From: an uncultured Ruminococcus sp.
GTDB lineage: Bacteria; Bacillota_A; Clostridia; Oscillospirales; Ruminococcaceae
Direction: 5' to 3'
Assembly: GCA_947303535.1 (NCBI GenBank)
Contig: CAMYYQ010000091.1
Coordinates: 1 to 5,873 of the forward strand
DNA length: 5,873 nt
Below the pieces are notes generated by a model that was not told where the DNA came from, searched no databases, and saw only the letters and a program-made list of their open reading frames with translations. Both the position numbers and the translations under genes were made by a program. How positions within the stretch are numbered: the first letter of the stretch is position 1; every line of letters begins with the position of its first letter. Shown here in pieces: positions 1 through 5,873 of this stretch.

Positions 1-8
1 TCAAGGTT

Positions 9-17
9 TGATATAAT
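9..17 (+). promoter_or_regulatory. Possible extended -10 promoter element at the window edge
   Basis: The sequence TGATATAAT is a perfect extended -10 (TGnTATAAT), with TATAAT at 12-17. Its -35 region would lie outside the window, so the promoter cannot be completed. If active, transcription would start near position 24 and give a leader of about 170 nt in front of the gene starting at 197. The same ten bases, TGATATAATG, recur in the better supported promoter at 145-154. I see no ORF of its own directly behind this box. Confidence 0.4.
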
Positions 18-92
18 GTTAAGAAAATAGACATTTTTATTTTTAAATCAGCAAAAATTGCCGAAAATCAGCGAGGTATGAGCACAAAAAAT

Positions 93-111
93 AAATAATT
101 CGGAATTGTTT
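93..111. repeat. Imperfect 19-bp palindrome upstream of the promoter
   Basis: AATTC-G-GAATT (97-107) is a perfect 5+1+5 inverted repeat. It extends to 93-111 with one mismatched pair. It ends 13 bp before the -35 box at 125. It could be a regulator site for the downstream GGDEF gene, but AT-rich DNA produces such palindromes by chance and no partner regulator is visible. Confidence 0.25.
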
Positions 112-124
112 TAATATAAACAGC

Positions 125-153
125 TTGAAAAGAAAACCAAAATGTGATATAAT
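125..153 (+). promoter_or_regulatory. Sigma-A type promoter of the GGDEF gene
   Basis: The -35 box is TTGAAA at 125-130 and the -10 box is TATAAT at 148-153, with a 17-bp spacer. A TG dinucleotide at 145-146 makes it an extended -10. The expected start of transcription is near 160, leaving a leader of about 37 nt before the ATG at 197. The leader carries the Shine-Dalgarno AGGAG at 184-188. All elements are close to consensus, so this should be a strong constitutive-type promoter. Confidence 0.75.
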
Positions 154-196
154 GAGTAAAAAAGTGATATTATTTATCAGAAAAGGAGATGTGGAT

Positions 197-430
197 ATGG
201 AATACCTGAAAGGCATTGACAGCTTTAGCGGATTGGTAAGCATATATTCTTTTGATATTCTGCCTGACGGAAGTTTCGGTGAAATTCGCATTATGCAGGT
301 GAATAATGCTAATCATAATGTTCTTGTGAGCAATCCGGTATTCCCTGGCGCGCGTATTATTCTGATGTCAATCACGAGCAGTTCTGTTACAGATGCGGAA
401 GTGAAAATATACCTCTTTACTCCTATGTAA
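197..430 (+). CDS. N-terminal fragment of the frameshifted GGDEF protein
   Basis: This is the piece that would be translated from the real start codon if the frameshift is genuine: 77 residues. The first 47 are authentic sensory-domain sequence, rich in aromatic and small residues, of the type I associate with a PAS-like input in Ruminococcus GGDEF proteins. The last 30 or so are out-of-frame readthrough ending at TAA 428-430. Such a fragment would hardly fold. An upstream in-frame TTG at 125 would lengthen it, but that codon is part of the -35 box and has no ribosome site, so 197 is preferred. Confidence 0.5.
   Translation: MEYLKGIDSFSGLVSIYSFDILPDGSFGEIRIMQVNNANHNVLVSNPVFPGARIILMSITSSSVTDAEVKIYLFTPM
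332..342 (+). other. Frameshift site (probable loss of one G)
   Basis: Upstream, the coding frame reads AAT CCG GTA TTC. Downstream, it reads GGT ATT CCC TGG, one base earlier. The sequence CCGGT becomes CCG GGT (Pro-Gly) when one G is restored, giving a seamless VSNPGIPWRAYYSDVN. No X-XXY-YYZ slippery heptamer is present, so programmed -1 slippage is unlikely. The lower-frame reading is blocked by stops before 319, so the switch must lie between 319 and 428; the residue patterns place it near 337. Confidence 0.7.
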
Positions 431-540
431 ATGCTCACGGCTACTGGCTGAAGTGCTTTTATCTGCCTATCTCACCCCCTGATGGCGCAGACGCAGGACC
501 TGACAAGGACGGAAAAAGAACTGCCTATGTACTGTTCATA

Positions 541-1596
541 ATGAACCGCTCTAAGGAGATAGACTCAACTGCCATGTCAATGCGTTCCTCAGATGTATCG
601 GAAGCGGTCATAAATATAAGCATAAAGCTCCATGAGACCCAGGATTTCATAAAATCGCTGGCTGATACTATGGGCGAGCTCAGAAAGCTGTGCGGTTCGA
701 GACTTTGCTCACTGTATATGGTAGATGAGAAAACTCAGGAATGTGCGTTCATAAATGAAAACGGCATCAATGAGAAGTATCTTCTGGGAATAGCTAAAAG
801 TATGAACTGCAGCACACCTTTTGAGGTGGCTAATGCGTGGAAAAAAGATCTTGACGGCAGCGACTGTCTGCTGCTTGAAGATCTCAGTATCGTTAAAGAG
901 CGCGATCCTGTATGGTATGAGTCGCTTACGATGCATGGTATCACCAGTATTATCCTTTATGAGATACGTTTCAACCGTAAGCTTGTAGGTTTTATCTGGG
1001 CGGCTGATTTCGATATATCAAGAATGTTCGAGATAAAGGAGATACTTGGACTTACTTCATTTATGCTTGCCGCAGTCATAGCCAACTATCAGCTTATATC
1101 AAAGCTTGAAGAAAAGAGCAGTATTGACGGACTTACAAAGGTATACAACCGCAACACCATGAACAACCGTGTTGATAAATACGTTTCGGGAGCCGTAAAG
1201 CTGCCTGAGACAATGGGTGTGGTATTTGCCGATCTCAACGGCTTGAAGATCATAAACGACACTGAGGGACATATTGCAGGTGACAAAGTACTGAGCAGAG
1301 CGGCAGCACTGTTACAGATCGCTTACAGTGACTATGATGTGTACCGTACAGGCGGTGACGAGTTCATAGTTTTATGTCCGGATATTACTGCCGAAAAACT
1401 GGATAAGTGTACTGCACAGCTCCGCGCCTTTGCAGATAGTACCTCAGATGTGCGATTTGCAGTGGGTACGGTATTCTGCACGGGAGAATATGATATCCGC
1501 CAAGCCTTGCATAAAGCAGATGAGATAATGTACGAGGATAAGAAGTCGTATTACCGTAAATACCCCGATAGGGACAGAAGAAGGCATTATCTGTAA
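541..1596 (+). CDS. GAF-like plus GGDEF C-terminal open frame (diguanylate cyclase domain)
   Basis: This is the longest intact ATG-started frame of the broken gene, 351 residues. Residues about 30-185 look like a GAF-type sensor, starting at INISIKLHETQDF and ending in a helix before the catalytic part. Residues about 195-340 are GGDEF. The metal and GTP pocket is readable in FADLNGLKIINDTEGHIAGD (first Asp 231, Asn 239, Asp 248), followed by GGDEF at 271-275. All catalytic positions are present; the second acid of the usual DxD is Asn, a common variant. There is no RxxD inhibitory site five residues before GGDEF, so feedback inhibition by c-di-GMP is not expected. The ATG at 541 has no Shine-Dalgarno and the open frame runs back to 319, with homologous sequence upstream, so 541 is not the natural start. 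Confidence 0.65.
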   Translation: MNRSKEIDSTAMSMRSSDVSEAVINISIKLHETQDFIKSLADTMGELRKLCGSRLCSLYMVDEKTQECAFINENGINEKYLLGIAKSMNCSTPFEVANAWKKDLDGSDCLLLEDLSIVKERDPVWYESLTMHGITSIILYEIRFNRKLVGFIWAADFDISRMFEIKEILGLTSFMLAAVIANYQLISKLEEKSSIDGLTKVYNRNTMNNRVDKYVSGAVKLPETMGVVFADLNGLKIINDTEGHIAGDKVLSRAAALLQIAYSDYDVYRTGGDEFIVLCPDITAEKLDKCTAQLRAFADSTSDVRFAVGTVFCTGEYDIRQALHKADEIMYEDKKSYYRKYPDRDRRRHYL

Positions 1597-1602
1597 ATTG
1601 TA

Positions 1603-1721
1603 AGCCATTAGCCTTTAGCCCTTAGCTGTTAGCAAATGTGTCGCCTTCGGCGAATAATTTAAATAATGTGAGCGTAAGCGAACTCCTTCGGCTAACGGCT
1701 CATGGCTAACGGCTAACGGCT
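1603..1721. repeat. Inverted-repeat element built of 7-nt units (AGCCNTT)
   Basis: The left arm (1603-1633) consists of AGCCATT, AGCCTTT, AGCCCTT, AGCTGTT and AGC. The right arm (1690-1721) consists of GGCTAAC, GGCTCAT, GGCTAAC, GGCTAAC and GGCT, the complement of the same unit. The arms therefore pair over about 31 bp with about five mismatches. The 56-bp middle holds a small hairpin, TCGCC-TTC-GGCGA (1641-1653), the 8-bp palindrome ATTTAAAT, and a second copy of CCTTCGGC (1644-1651 and 1685-1692). The element fills the space between the GGDEF stop codon and the terminator. It has no coding capacity. It could be a dispersed REP- or MITE-like intergenic repeat, or simple slippage of heptads. 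Target-site duplications are not obvious. Confidence 0.7.
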
Positions 1722-1737
1722 GTATTTATATGGATAC

Positions 1738-1777
1738 AAAAAGAGATCAGGTCCGTTATGAGCCCGATCTCTTTTTT
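1738..1777. terminator. Bidirectional Rho-independent terminator
   Basis: An 11-bp perfect stem, AAAAAGAGATC (1738-1748) with GATCTCTTTTT (1766-1776), can extend inward by a GG/CC pair around the loop. The T run at 1772-1777 serves the + strand GGDEF transcript. The A run at 1738-1742 becomes a T run for the - strand metEF transcript. It sits between the two converging genes, where a shared terminator is expected. Confidence 0.9.
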
Positions 1778-1823
1778 ATGGTTGAATAGGAGATGTAGTT
1801 GTCAGTTATGAGATATACAGTGC

Positions 1824-2702
1824 TTATCTGCTGAGCGAGCCAACAGATATGAGGGACTGCACTGCATCAAATATCTTATGAGCAATGTAGGGATTATTCA
1901 TGGTATAGAGGTGTATACCGTCAACGCCCTCAGCAATAAGCTCCGTTATCTGGTCGATAGCATAGGCTATGCCTGCGTCGCGGAGAGCTGTTTCATTGTG
2001 CTCGTACTTTTCAAGCACACGGACGAATTTCTTTGGAAGTTCAACACCGCAAAGCTTTACCATGCGCTCTATCTGACGCTTGTTTGTCACAGGCATTATA
2101 CCTGCCTCGATCGGAGCACTTATACCTGCAATGCAGGCTTTTTCACGGAAATCGAAAAAGCTGTGATTATCAAGGAAAAGCTGTGAGATAAGGTGGTCAG
2201 CACCGCAGTCTACCTTGTATCTGAGCCATTTAAGGTCGTCCACTGCGCCTGTGCTTTCAGGGTGTACCTCGGGATAGCAGGCTGCGATGATATTGAAGTC
2301 GTAGTTTTCCTTTATGAACTTTATAAGGTCGCTTGCGTGTTCAAAATCCCCTATAGGAGCAGCATCGTCTGTTCTGTCGCCGCGGAGAGCGAGGATATTC
2401 TCGATACCACATATCTGCATATTGTCAAGTATCTCTACAGCCTGTTCCTTTTTAAGGTTTATGCATGGCAGATGAGCAACGCTTTCCACGCCGTATCTGT
2501 TCTGGATATCAGATGCTATCTGTATGGTCTTGCAGCCGTTTTTGCCGCCGCCTGCACCGTATGTGACACTGATGAAATCAGGCTCTATATCGGAAAGCTC
2601 TTCGAGAGTCTGATATATAACGCTTTCATCTGCATCAGGCTTTGGCGGAAATACATCCAGTGAAAAAACGGTCTTTTGTTCAAATAATTCAGCAGTTTTC
2701 AT
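1824..2702 (-). CDS. metF: 5,10-methylenetetrahydrofolate reductase
   Basis: This flavoenzyme reduces 5,10-methylene-THF to 5-methyl-THF, the methyl donor used by the MetE encoded just upstream. The 292-residue length fits the bacterial single-domain TIM-barrel form. Visible family motifs, in order, are FPPK (18-21), SVTYGAGG (45-52), NILALRGD (102-109, whose Asp corresponds to folate-binding Asp120 of E. coli MetF), ACYPEVHPE (141-149), [10 protein letters not shown] (167-176), GIMPVTN (201-207) and GIHLYTMNN (262-270). Position 16 is Asp in SLDVFPP, where E. coli has catalytic Glu28 in SFEFFPP; this is a conservative but notable change. The ATG overlaps the end of metE by 14 nt and has AAAGAGG at 2709-2715, 6 nt upstream, which suggests translational coupling. 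The gene ends about 47 bp from the shared terminator. Identification is secure. Confidence 0.96.
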   Translation of the reverse strand: MKTAELFEQKTVFSLDVFPPKPDADESVIYQTLEELSDIEPDFISVTYGAGGGKNGCKTIQIASDIQNRYGVESVAHLPCINLKKEQAVEILDNMQICGIENILALRGDRTDDAAPIGDFEHASDLIKFIKENYDFNIIAACYPEVHPESTGAVDDLKWLRYKVDCGADHLISQLFLDNHSFFDFREKACIAGISAPIEAGIMPVTNKRQIERMVKLCGVELPKKFVRVLEKYEHNETALRDAGIAYAIDQITELIAEGVDGIHLYTMNNPYIAHKIFDAVQSLISVGSLSR

Positions 2703-4962
2703 CTCTTGCCTCTTTCGCAGCGTTGACGAGATTTTTAAGGCTTGGAACTGTTTCTTCGTTTCCTCTTGTTTTGAGTCCGCAGTCGGGATTTACCCAGAGC
2801 TTTTCAGCAGGGATACGCTCCTTCATTTTGCCTATAGCAGCCTTTATCTCTTCCTTTGACGGTACACGTGGAGAATGTATGTCGTAAACTCCCGGACCTA
2901 CCTCTGTACGGAAATTGTTTTCTTTAAGGACATCAAGTATAGTGAGGTCTGAACGTGAAGCTTCAAATGTGATGACATCTGCGTCCATATCGTCGATCTC
3001 TCTGATGATATCAGCGAATTCGCTGTAGCACATATGTGTATGTATCTGTGTTTCGGGCTTTACACCGCTGTGTACGTATCTGAATGCAGGGATAGCCCAG
3101 TCAAGGTAATCCTCATGCCAGTCGGACTTGCGGAGCGGGAGCTTTTCGCGGAGAGCAGCTTCATCTACCTGTATTATGCTTATGCCGTTTGCTTCAAGGT
3201 CAAGTACCTCTTCACGGATAGCAAGTGCGATCTGCAATGCGCTTTCCTTGAGGGAGATGTCCTCACGAGGGAATGACCAGTTGAGTATAGTAACAGGACC
3301 TGTGAGCATTCCCTTCATAGGCTTCTTTGTAAGACTCTGAGCGTAAACAGACCATCTTACTGTCATAGGCTTTGCTCTTGAGATATCGCCCCATACTACC
3401 GGAGGCTTTACGCAGCGTGTGCCGTAGGACTGTACCCATGCCTTTTCAGTGAAGATATAGCCTTCGAGGCACTCGCCGAAATACTCTACCATGTCGTTTC
3501 TCTCAAATTCGCCGTGAACCAGAACGTCAAGACCTATCTCTTCCTGAAGTGCAACACAGTCAGCGATCTTCTTTTCGATGAAGAATTCGTATTCGCTGTC
3601 AGAGAGCTCTCCCTTGCGGTGAGCGTTACGTGTGGATTTTACCTCGGAAGTCTGTGGGAAAGAACCGATAGTTGTGGTAGGAAACAGCGGAAGAGCAAAT
3701 CTTTCCTTCTGTATCTTCTCGCGTTCTGCAAATTCGGGAAGTCTGATGAAGTCCTTTTCGCATAATTCGGCAACTTTCTTTCTTACAGCATCGTTCCTGC
3801 CTGATCTCGGCTCGCTGTGAAGTGCGGAATTATTACGGTATTCAGCTGTTTCAGCAGGAGAGTCGGAAGAAATGATCTTCTTTATTTCTGCAAGCTCTGT
3901 GAGCTTTTCTTCTGCGTATGCAAAATGCTTTTTGTAGCTTTCAGCCAGCTTTGTCTCATTTGCAAGTGTGCAAGGAACGTGAAGAAGTGAGCATGAAGTA
4001 TTGAGAATGATATCATCTGTATGCTTTTTCAGCTCGTCAAGTATGAGAAGTGTTGAAGCGTAGTTGTTGCGCCAGATGTTCTTGCCGTTGACAACGCCTG
4101 CAAAGAGAGTCTTGCCCTTTGGGAAGCCGCTGCTCTTAACAAGTTCAAGGGACTTCTTGCCCTCGATAAAGTCAAGACCGATGCCGTCAAAGTCAAGGGT
4201 GCAGAGCGAGTTGTAGCAGTCGCGTACATCGCCGAAATAAGTCTGTGCAATGACCTTTAATGCGCCCTTATTTGGCAGTATTTTATTATAAAGCTCGTTG
4301 AAAAGCTTTATGTCGTCAGCTGTCATGTCCTTGACAAGTGAAGGCTCGTCGAACTGGACCCATTCAGCACCAAGCTCGCCGAATTTAGCAAGAATTGCCG
4401 AATAAGCCTCAGCAGTCTGTGCAATGAAGTCCTCAGCTGTCTTTGTGCCCTTGTATCTTGCAAGCTTTAAGAATGTATAAGCACCGATGATGACAGGCTT
4501 TGTCTTTACACCGTTTTCAAGTGCTTCACTGAACAGGTCGAAAGGCTTTGTGCCGACAAGCTTTATTTCGGTCGCATCGTCTATCTCGGGCACCATGTAA
4601 TGATAATTGGTATTGTACCATTTTTTCATTGCAAATGCCTTTACATCGCCATTTTCTCCCTGATAGCCTCTTGCAGCCGCAAAATATGTATCAAGCTTTG
4701 AAAGTCCGAGAGAAGTGTATCTGTCAGGTACAGCGTTCAGCAGAAATGCTGTATCAAGAACTCCGTCATAGAATGAAAAGTCGTTTGACGGTATAATGTC
4801 GATGCCGCTGTTCTTTTGTAAATTAAGATCGTATAAACGTATTGCTTTTGCTGCTTCTTCAAGCTCTGAAACTGTGATCTCTCCGCGGAAGTATTTCTCG
4901 CTTGCGAATTTGAGCTCACGAAGATTTCCTATTCTTGGGTATCCTATTATAGTTGTTTTCAT
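2689..4962 (-). CDS. metE: Cobalamin-independent methionine synthase (5-methyltetrahydropteroyltriglutamate-homocysteine methyltransferase)
   Basis: MetE transfers the methyl group of 5-methyl-THF (polyglutamate) to homocysteine, the last step of methionine synthesis, without vitamin B12. The 757 residues match the usual 750-760. The N-terminal half starts with [20 protein letters not shown] (8-27), the conserved folate-binding start. The catalytic C-terminal half begins around TTIGSFPQT (Ile432-Gly-Ser). The zinc ligands are all present: His643 and Cys645 in THMCYSEF, Glu667 in TFEASRSD and Cys728 in NPDCGLKTR. These equal E. coli His641, Cys643, Glu665 and Cys726 with a constant offset of two. 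The methionine-binding Asp is in QVDEAALRE, where many MetE proteins read DEPALRE. The start at 4962 is supported by GGAGG eight bases upstream. The gene is followed by metF with a 14-nt overlap, so the two form an operon. It is likely controlled by the LysR protein encoded just upstream. Confidence 0.97.
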   Translation of the reverse strand: MKTTIIGYPRIGNLRELKFASEKYFRGEITVSELEEAAKAIRLYDLNLQKNSGIDIIPSNDFSFYDGVLDTAFLLNAVPDRYTSLGLSKLDTYFAAARGYQGENGDVKAFAMKKWYNTNYHYMVPEIDDATEIKLVGTKPFDLFSEALENGVKTKPVIIGAYTFLKLARYKGTKTAEDFIAQTAEAYSAILAKFGELGAEWVQFDEPSLVKDMTADDIKLFNELYNKILPNKGALKVIAQTYFGDVRDCYNSLCTLDFDGIGLDFIEGKKSLELVKSSGFPKGKTLFAGVVNGKNIWRNNYASTLLILDELKKHTDDIILNTSCSLLHVPCTLANETKLAESYKKHFAYAEEKLTELAEIKKIISSDSPAETAEYRNNSALHSEPRSGRNDAVRKKVAELCEKDFIRLPEFAEREKIQKERFALPLFPTTTIGSFPQTSEVKSTRNAHRKGELSDSEYEFFIEKKIADCVALQEEIGLDVLVHGEFERNDMVEYFGECLEGYIFTEKAWVQSYGTRCVKPPVVWGDISRAKPMTVRWSVYAQSLTKKPMKGMLTGPVTILNWSFPREDISLKESALQIALAIREEVLDLEANGISIIQVDEAALREKLPLRKSDWHEDYLDWAIPAFRYVHSGVKPETQIHTHMCYSEFADIIREIDDMDADVITFEASRSDLTILDVLKENNFRTEVGPGVYDIHSPRVPSKEEIKAAIGKMKERIPAEKLWVNPDCGLKTRGNEETVPSLKNLVNAAKEARDENC

Positions 4963-4970
4963 TTCCTATT

Positions 4971-4975
4971 CCTCC
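4971..4975 (-). promoter_or_regulatory. Ribosome binding site of metE
   Basis: On the - strand the bases read GGAGG, followed by 8 nt and the ATG at 4962-4960. This is an ideal Gram-positive Shine-Dalgarno and fixes the metE start. Confidence 0.85.
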
Positions 4976-4996
4976 GATATGTTTCGTTATGAGTAT

Positions 4997-5026
4997 ATTA
5001 TACCAGTTTTATCGGAAATGTGTTAA
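4997..5026 (-). promoter_or_regulatory. metEF promoter
   Basis: On the - strand the -35 box is TTAACA (5026-5021) and the -10 box is TATAAT (5002-4997), with an 18-bp spacer. TGG directly before the -10 box makes it an extended -10. Transcription should begin near 4990, so the leader is only about 28 nt. That leaves no room for an S-box, T-box or other methionine-sensing leader RNA, so control is expected at initiation, through the palindrome at 5049-5063. Confidence 0.75.
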
Positions 5027-5047
5027 TATCAAAAAGAAATGCTGTAC

Positions 5048-5064
5048 CATAGCTAAAAGCTATA
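5048..5064. promoter_or_regulatory. Probable LysR-type operator (MET-box-like palindrome) of metEF
   Basis: ATAGCT-AAA-AGCTAT (5049-5063) is a perfect 6+3+6 palindrome that fits the LysR-family box T-N11-A (ATA-N9-TAT). From memory of the literature, the streptococcal MtaR/MetR MET-box is TATAGTTTnAAACTATA; the 17 bases at 5048-5064 match it at 12 of 16 defined positions. The centre (5056) is about 66 bp upstream of the predicted metE start of transcription, the classic position of the LysR recognition site. It lies directly behind the stop codon of the LysR gene. No T run follows on either strand, so it is not a terminator. Confidence 0.6.
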
Positions 5065-5873
5065 TCAGGCAGAATAGTTAGCGATATATTCTTTCAGATG
5101 TTCGAGATAGCGGTGCGTAAGCTCATTCATAGGTCTGTCGGTGGTGATTATATAGCCTATCTCCATTGTTTCATCGCTTTCGAGAGGTATCGAAACGATA
5201 TTGCTGCCGTTCAGGTCAGAGCTGAGGATACCCGATGATATGGTGTAGCCGTCAAGACCGATAAGGAGATTGAAAAGGGTAGCTCTGTCGGAGACTACTA
5301 TATTTTTCGGGCTTTCCGCTGTGATATGGAGCTCCTCCGCAAAATAGAATGAGTTTTTAACTCCCTGATCGTATGTCAGACGCGGAAAGCTTTTAAGGTC
5401 GTCGAGGGTAACTGTTTTTCTGCCCACAAGGGGATTGCTCCTGCTGACGAAAACGTGTGGCTTTGCAGTAAATAGCTTCTCGAACTTTAATTCTTCATTT
5501 TGCAGGATATGGCGGATAACTTCACGATTGAACTTGCTTAGGAATATCACTCCGATATCGCTTCTGTGAGTCCTTACGTCCTCGATTATCTCGGCAGTTT
5601 TCAGCTCGCGGAGAGTAAATTCATACTTGTCACGACCGTATTCGCGGACAAGCTCAACAAAAGCGTTTACCACAAATGCGTAATGCTGTGAAGAGACCGC
5701 AAATGCCCTGTTCGGCGGCGGAGCAGCTTTGTATTCGCTTTCGAGAAGCTCTGCCTGCTCGACTATCTGCCGCGCATATGACAGGAATTTAGTACCTTCC
5801 TCGGAAAGATATACACCTCTGTTGCTGCGGTTGAATATGGTTATGCCCATTTCCTTTTCAAGCTCCGCAACGG
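5065..5873 (-). CDS. LysR-family transcriptional regulator, partial (5' end outside window)
   Basis: The visible 268 residues include the end of the winged-helix DNA-binding domain (VAELEKEMGITIFNRSNRG, the usual LysR pattern after the recognition helix), the linker helix (to about residue 50), and the effector-binding domain from about residue 57 (AVSSQHYAFVVNAF) to the end. The frame is open to the window edge, so the gene starts beyond it; about 35-40 residues are missing from a normal LysR length of about 300. The ATG at 5850 lies inside the DNA-binding domain and is not the start. The gene runs in the same direction as metE, 102 nt upstream, with no terminator between them, so some readthrough into metEF is possible. 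By position, and with the palindrome beyond its stop codon, it is a good candidate for a MetR/MtaR-like activator of metEF responding to homocysteine or a related sulphur metabolite. The ligand is inference. Confidence 0.9.
   Translation of the reverse strand, partial: VAELEKEMGITIFNRSNRGVYLSEEGTKFLSYARQIVEQAELLESEYKAAPPPNRAFAVSSQHYAFVVNAFVELVREYGRDKYEFTLRELKTAEIIEDVRTHRSDIGVIFLSKFNREVIRHILQNEELKFEKLFTAKPHVFVSRSNPLVGRKTVTLDDLKSFPRLTYDQGVKNSFYFAEELHITAESPKNIVVSDRATLFNLLIGLDGYTISSGILSSDLNGSNIVSIPLESDETMEIGYIITTDRPMNELTHRYLEHLKEYIANYSA

Larger units (their letters stand above)
197..1596 (+). pseudogene. PAS-like/GAF-like/GGDEF protein, probable diguanylate cyclase, broken by a frameshift
   Basis: This is one gene in two frames. 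Translation from the ATG at 197 (AGGAG at 184-188, 8-nt spacing) gives a sensory N-terminus beginning MEYLKGIDSFSGLV. Near 337 the homologous reading moves to the next frame, continuing GIPWRAYYSDVN and later YSYVNAHGYWLK, and stays open to TAA at 1594-1596. Adding one G after 337 restores a 466-residue protein. It would have a PAS-like input (about 1-115), a GAF-like domain (about 145-300) and a GGDEF domain (about 310-455). The GGDEF signature is intact at 386-390 of the restored protein. The expected role is making c-di-GMP from two GTP in response to a cytosolic signal; no membrane segment is visible. The first frame ends at 428-430. The break may be a real mutation or a sequencing error; the intact GGDEF core argues for a recent event or an error. 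Confidence 0.75.

Noticed and set aside
125..196. Longer start (TTG at 125) for the first reading frame
   Set aside because: The TTG is the start of the -35 hexamer, the bases up to 196 hold the -10 box and leader, and only the ATG at 197 has a Shine-Dalgarno.
24..196. c-di-GMP riboswitch (GEMM) in the leader of the GGDEF gene
   Set aside because: The leader is AT-rich with no visible GEMM core or paired helices.
332..346. Programmed -1 ribosomal frameshifting
   Set aside because: No slippery heptamer is present, and I see no strong stem-loop or pseudoknot directly downstream. A lost G explains the data more simply.
541..543. ATG at 541 as genuine start of the GGDEF protein
   Set aside because: There is no ribosome site upstream, and the open frame with protein-like sequence (YSYVNAHGYWLK and neighbours) continues upstream to the frameshift.
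1641..1653. Hairpin TCGCC-TTC-GGCGA as the terminator of the GGDEF gene
   Set aside because: The stem is only 5 bp and is followed by AATAATTT, not a T run. A much better terminator lies at 1738-1777.
1878..2663. Two + strand open frames antisense to metF (1878-2186 and 2193-2663)
   Set aside because: They are shadows of the well-conserved metF gene with no ribosome sites or recognisable protein features.
4963..5020. S-box, T-box or other riboswitch in front of metE
   Set aside because: The predicted leader is about 28 nt, with no stem-loops or antiterminator/terminator pair.
5049..5063. Palindrome as a terminator of the LysR gene
   Set aside because: A 6-bp AT-rich stem without a following T run on either strand. 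Its spacing to the metE promoter fits an operator better.

Overview
The window looks like chromosomal DNA from a low- to mid-GC Firmicute, most likely a Ruminococcus-like member of the Oscillospiraceae. This is an inference from three things: the clostridial style of MetF and the LysR protein, a GGDEF protein type I associate with Ruminococcus, and strong Gram-positive ribosome binding sites and extended -10 promoters. No species can be fixed from sequence reading alone.

Left part (1-1596, + strand): a 5' region with a strong extended -10 promoter (125-153), and a second TATAAT box at the window edge, drives one long gene for a PAS-like/GAF-like/GGDEF signalling protein (probable diguanylate cyclase). 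Its true start is at 197, behind a good Shine-Dalgarno. The reading frame is broken near 337: coding continues one frame over with no homologous residues lost. Restoring a single G (CCGGT to CCGGGT) joins the two halves into a 466-residue protein. As written it is a frameshifted gene, either a real pseudogene, a phase variant or a sequencing error.

Middle (1597-1823): a 119-bp symmetrical element made of 7-nt units (AGCCNTT and its complement) arranged as two inverted arms, followed by a bidirectional Rho-independent terminator shared by the converging genes.

Right part (1824-5873, - strand): a methionine biosynthesis locus read right to left. It consists of a LysR-type regulator (its first ~35-40 residues lie outside the window), then metE (cobalamin-independent methionine synthase), then metF (5,10-methylenetetrahydrofolate reductase) overlapping metE by 14 nt. 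MetF makes 5-methyl-THF and MetE uses it to methylate homocysteine. The 102-nt gap between the regulator and metE holds a clear promoter and a 15-bp perfect palindrome centred near -66. That palindrome fits the LysR T-N11-A box and resembles the streptococcal MET-box, which points to LysR-type control of metEF. The leader is too short for an S-box or T-box.

I see no wholly new system here. The items most worth a second look are the single-base frameshift, the heptad inverted-repeat element, the MET-box-like operator in a tandem rather than divergent arrangement, and an Asp in place of the usual catalytic Glu in MetF.
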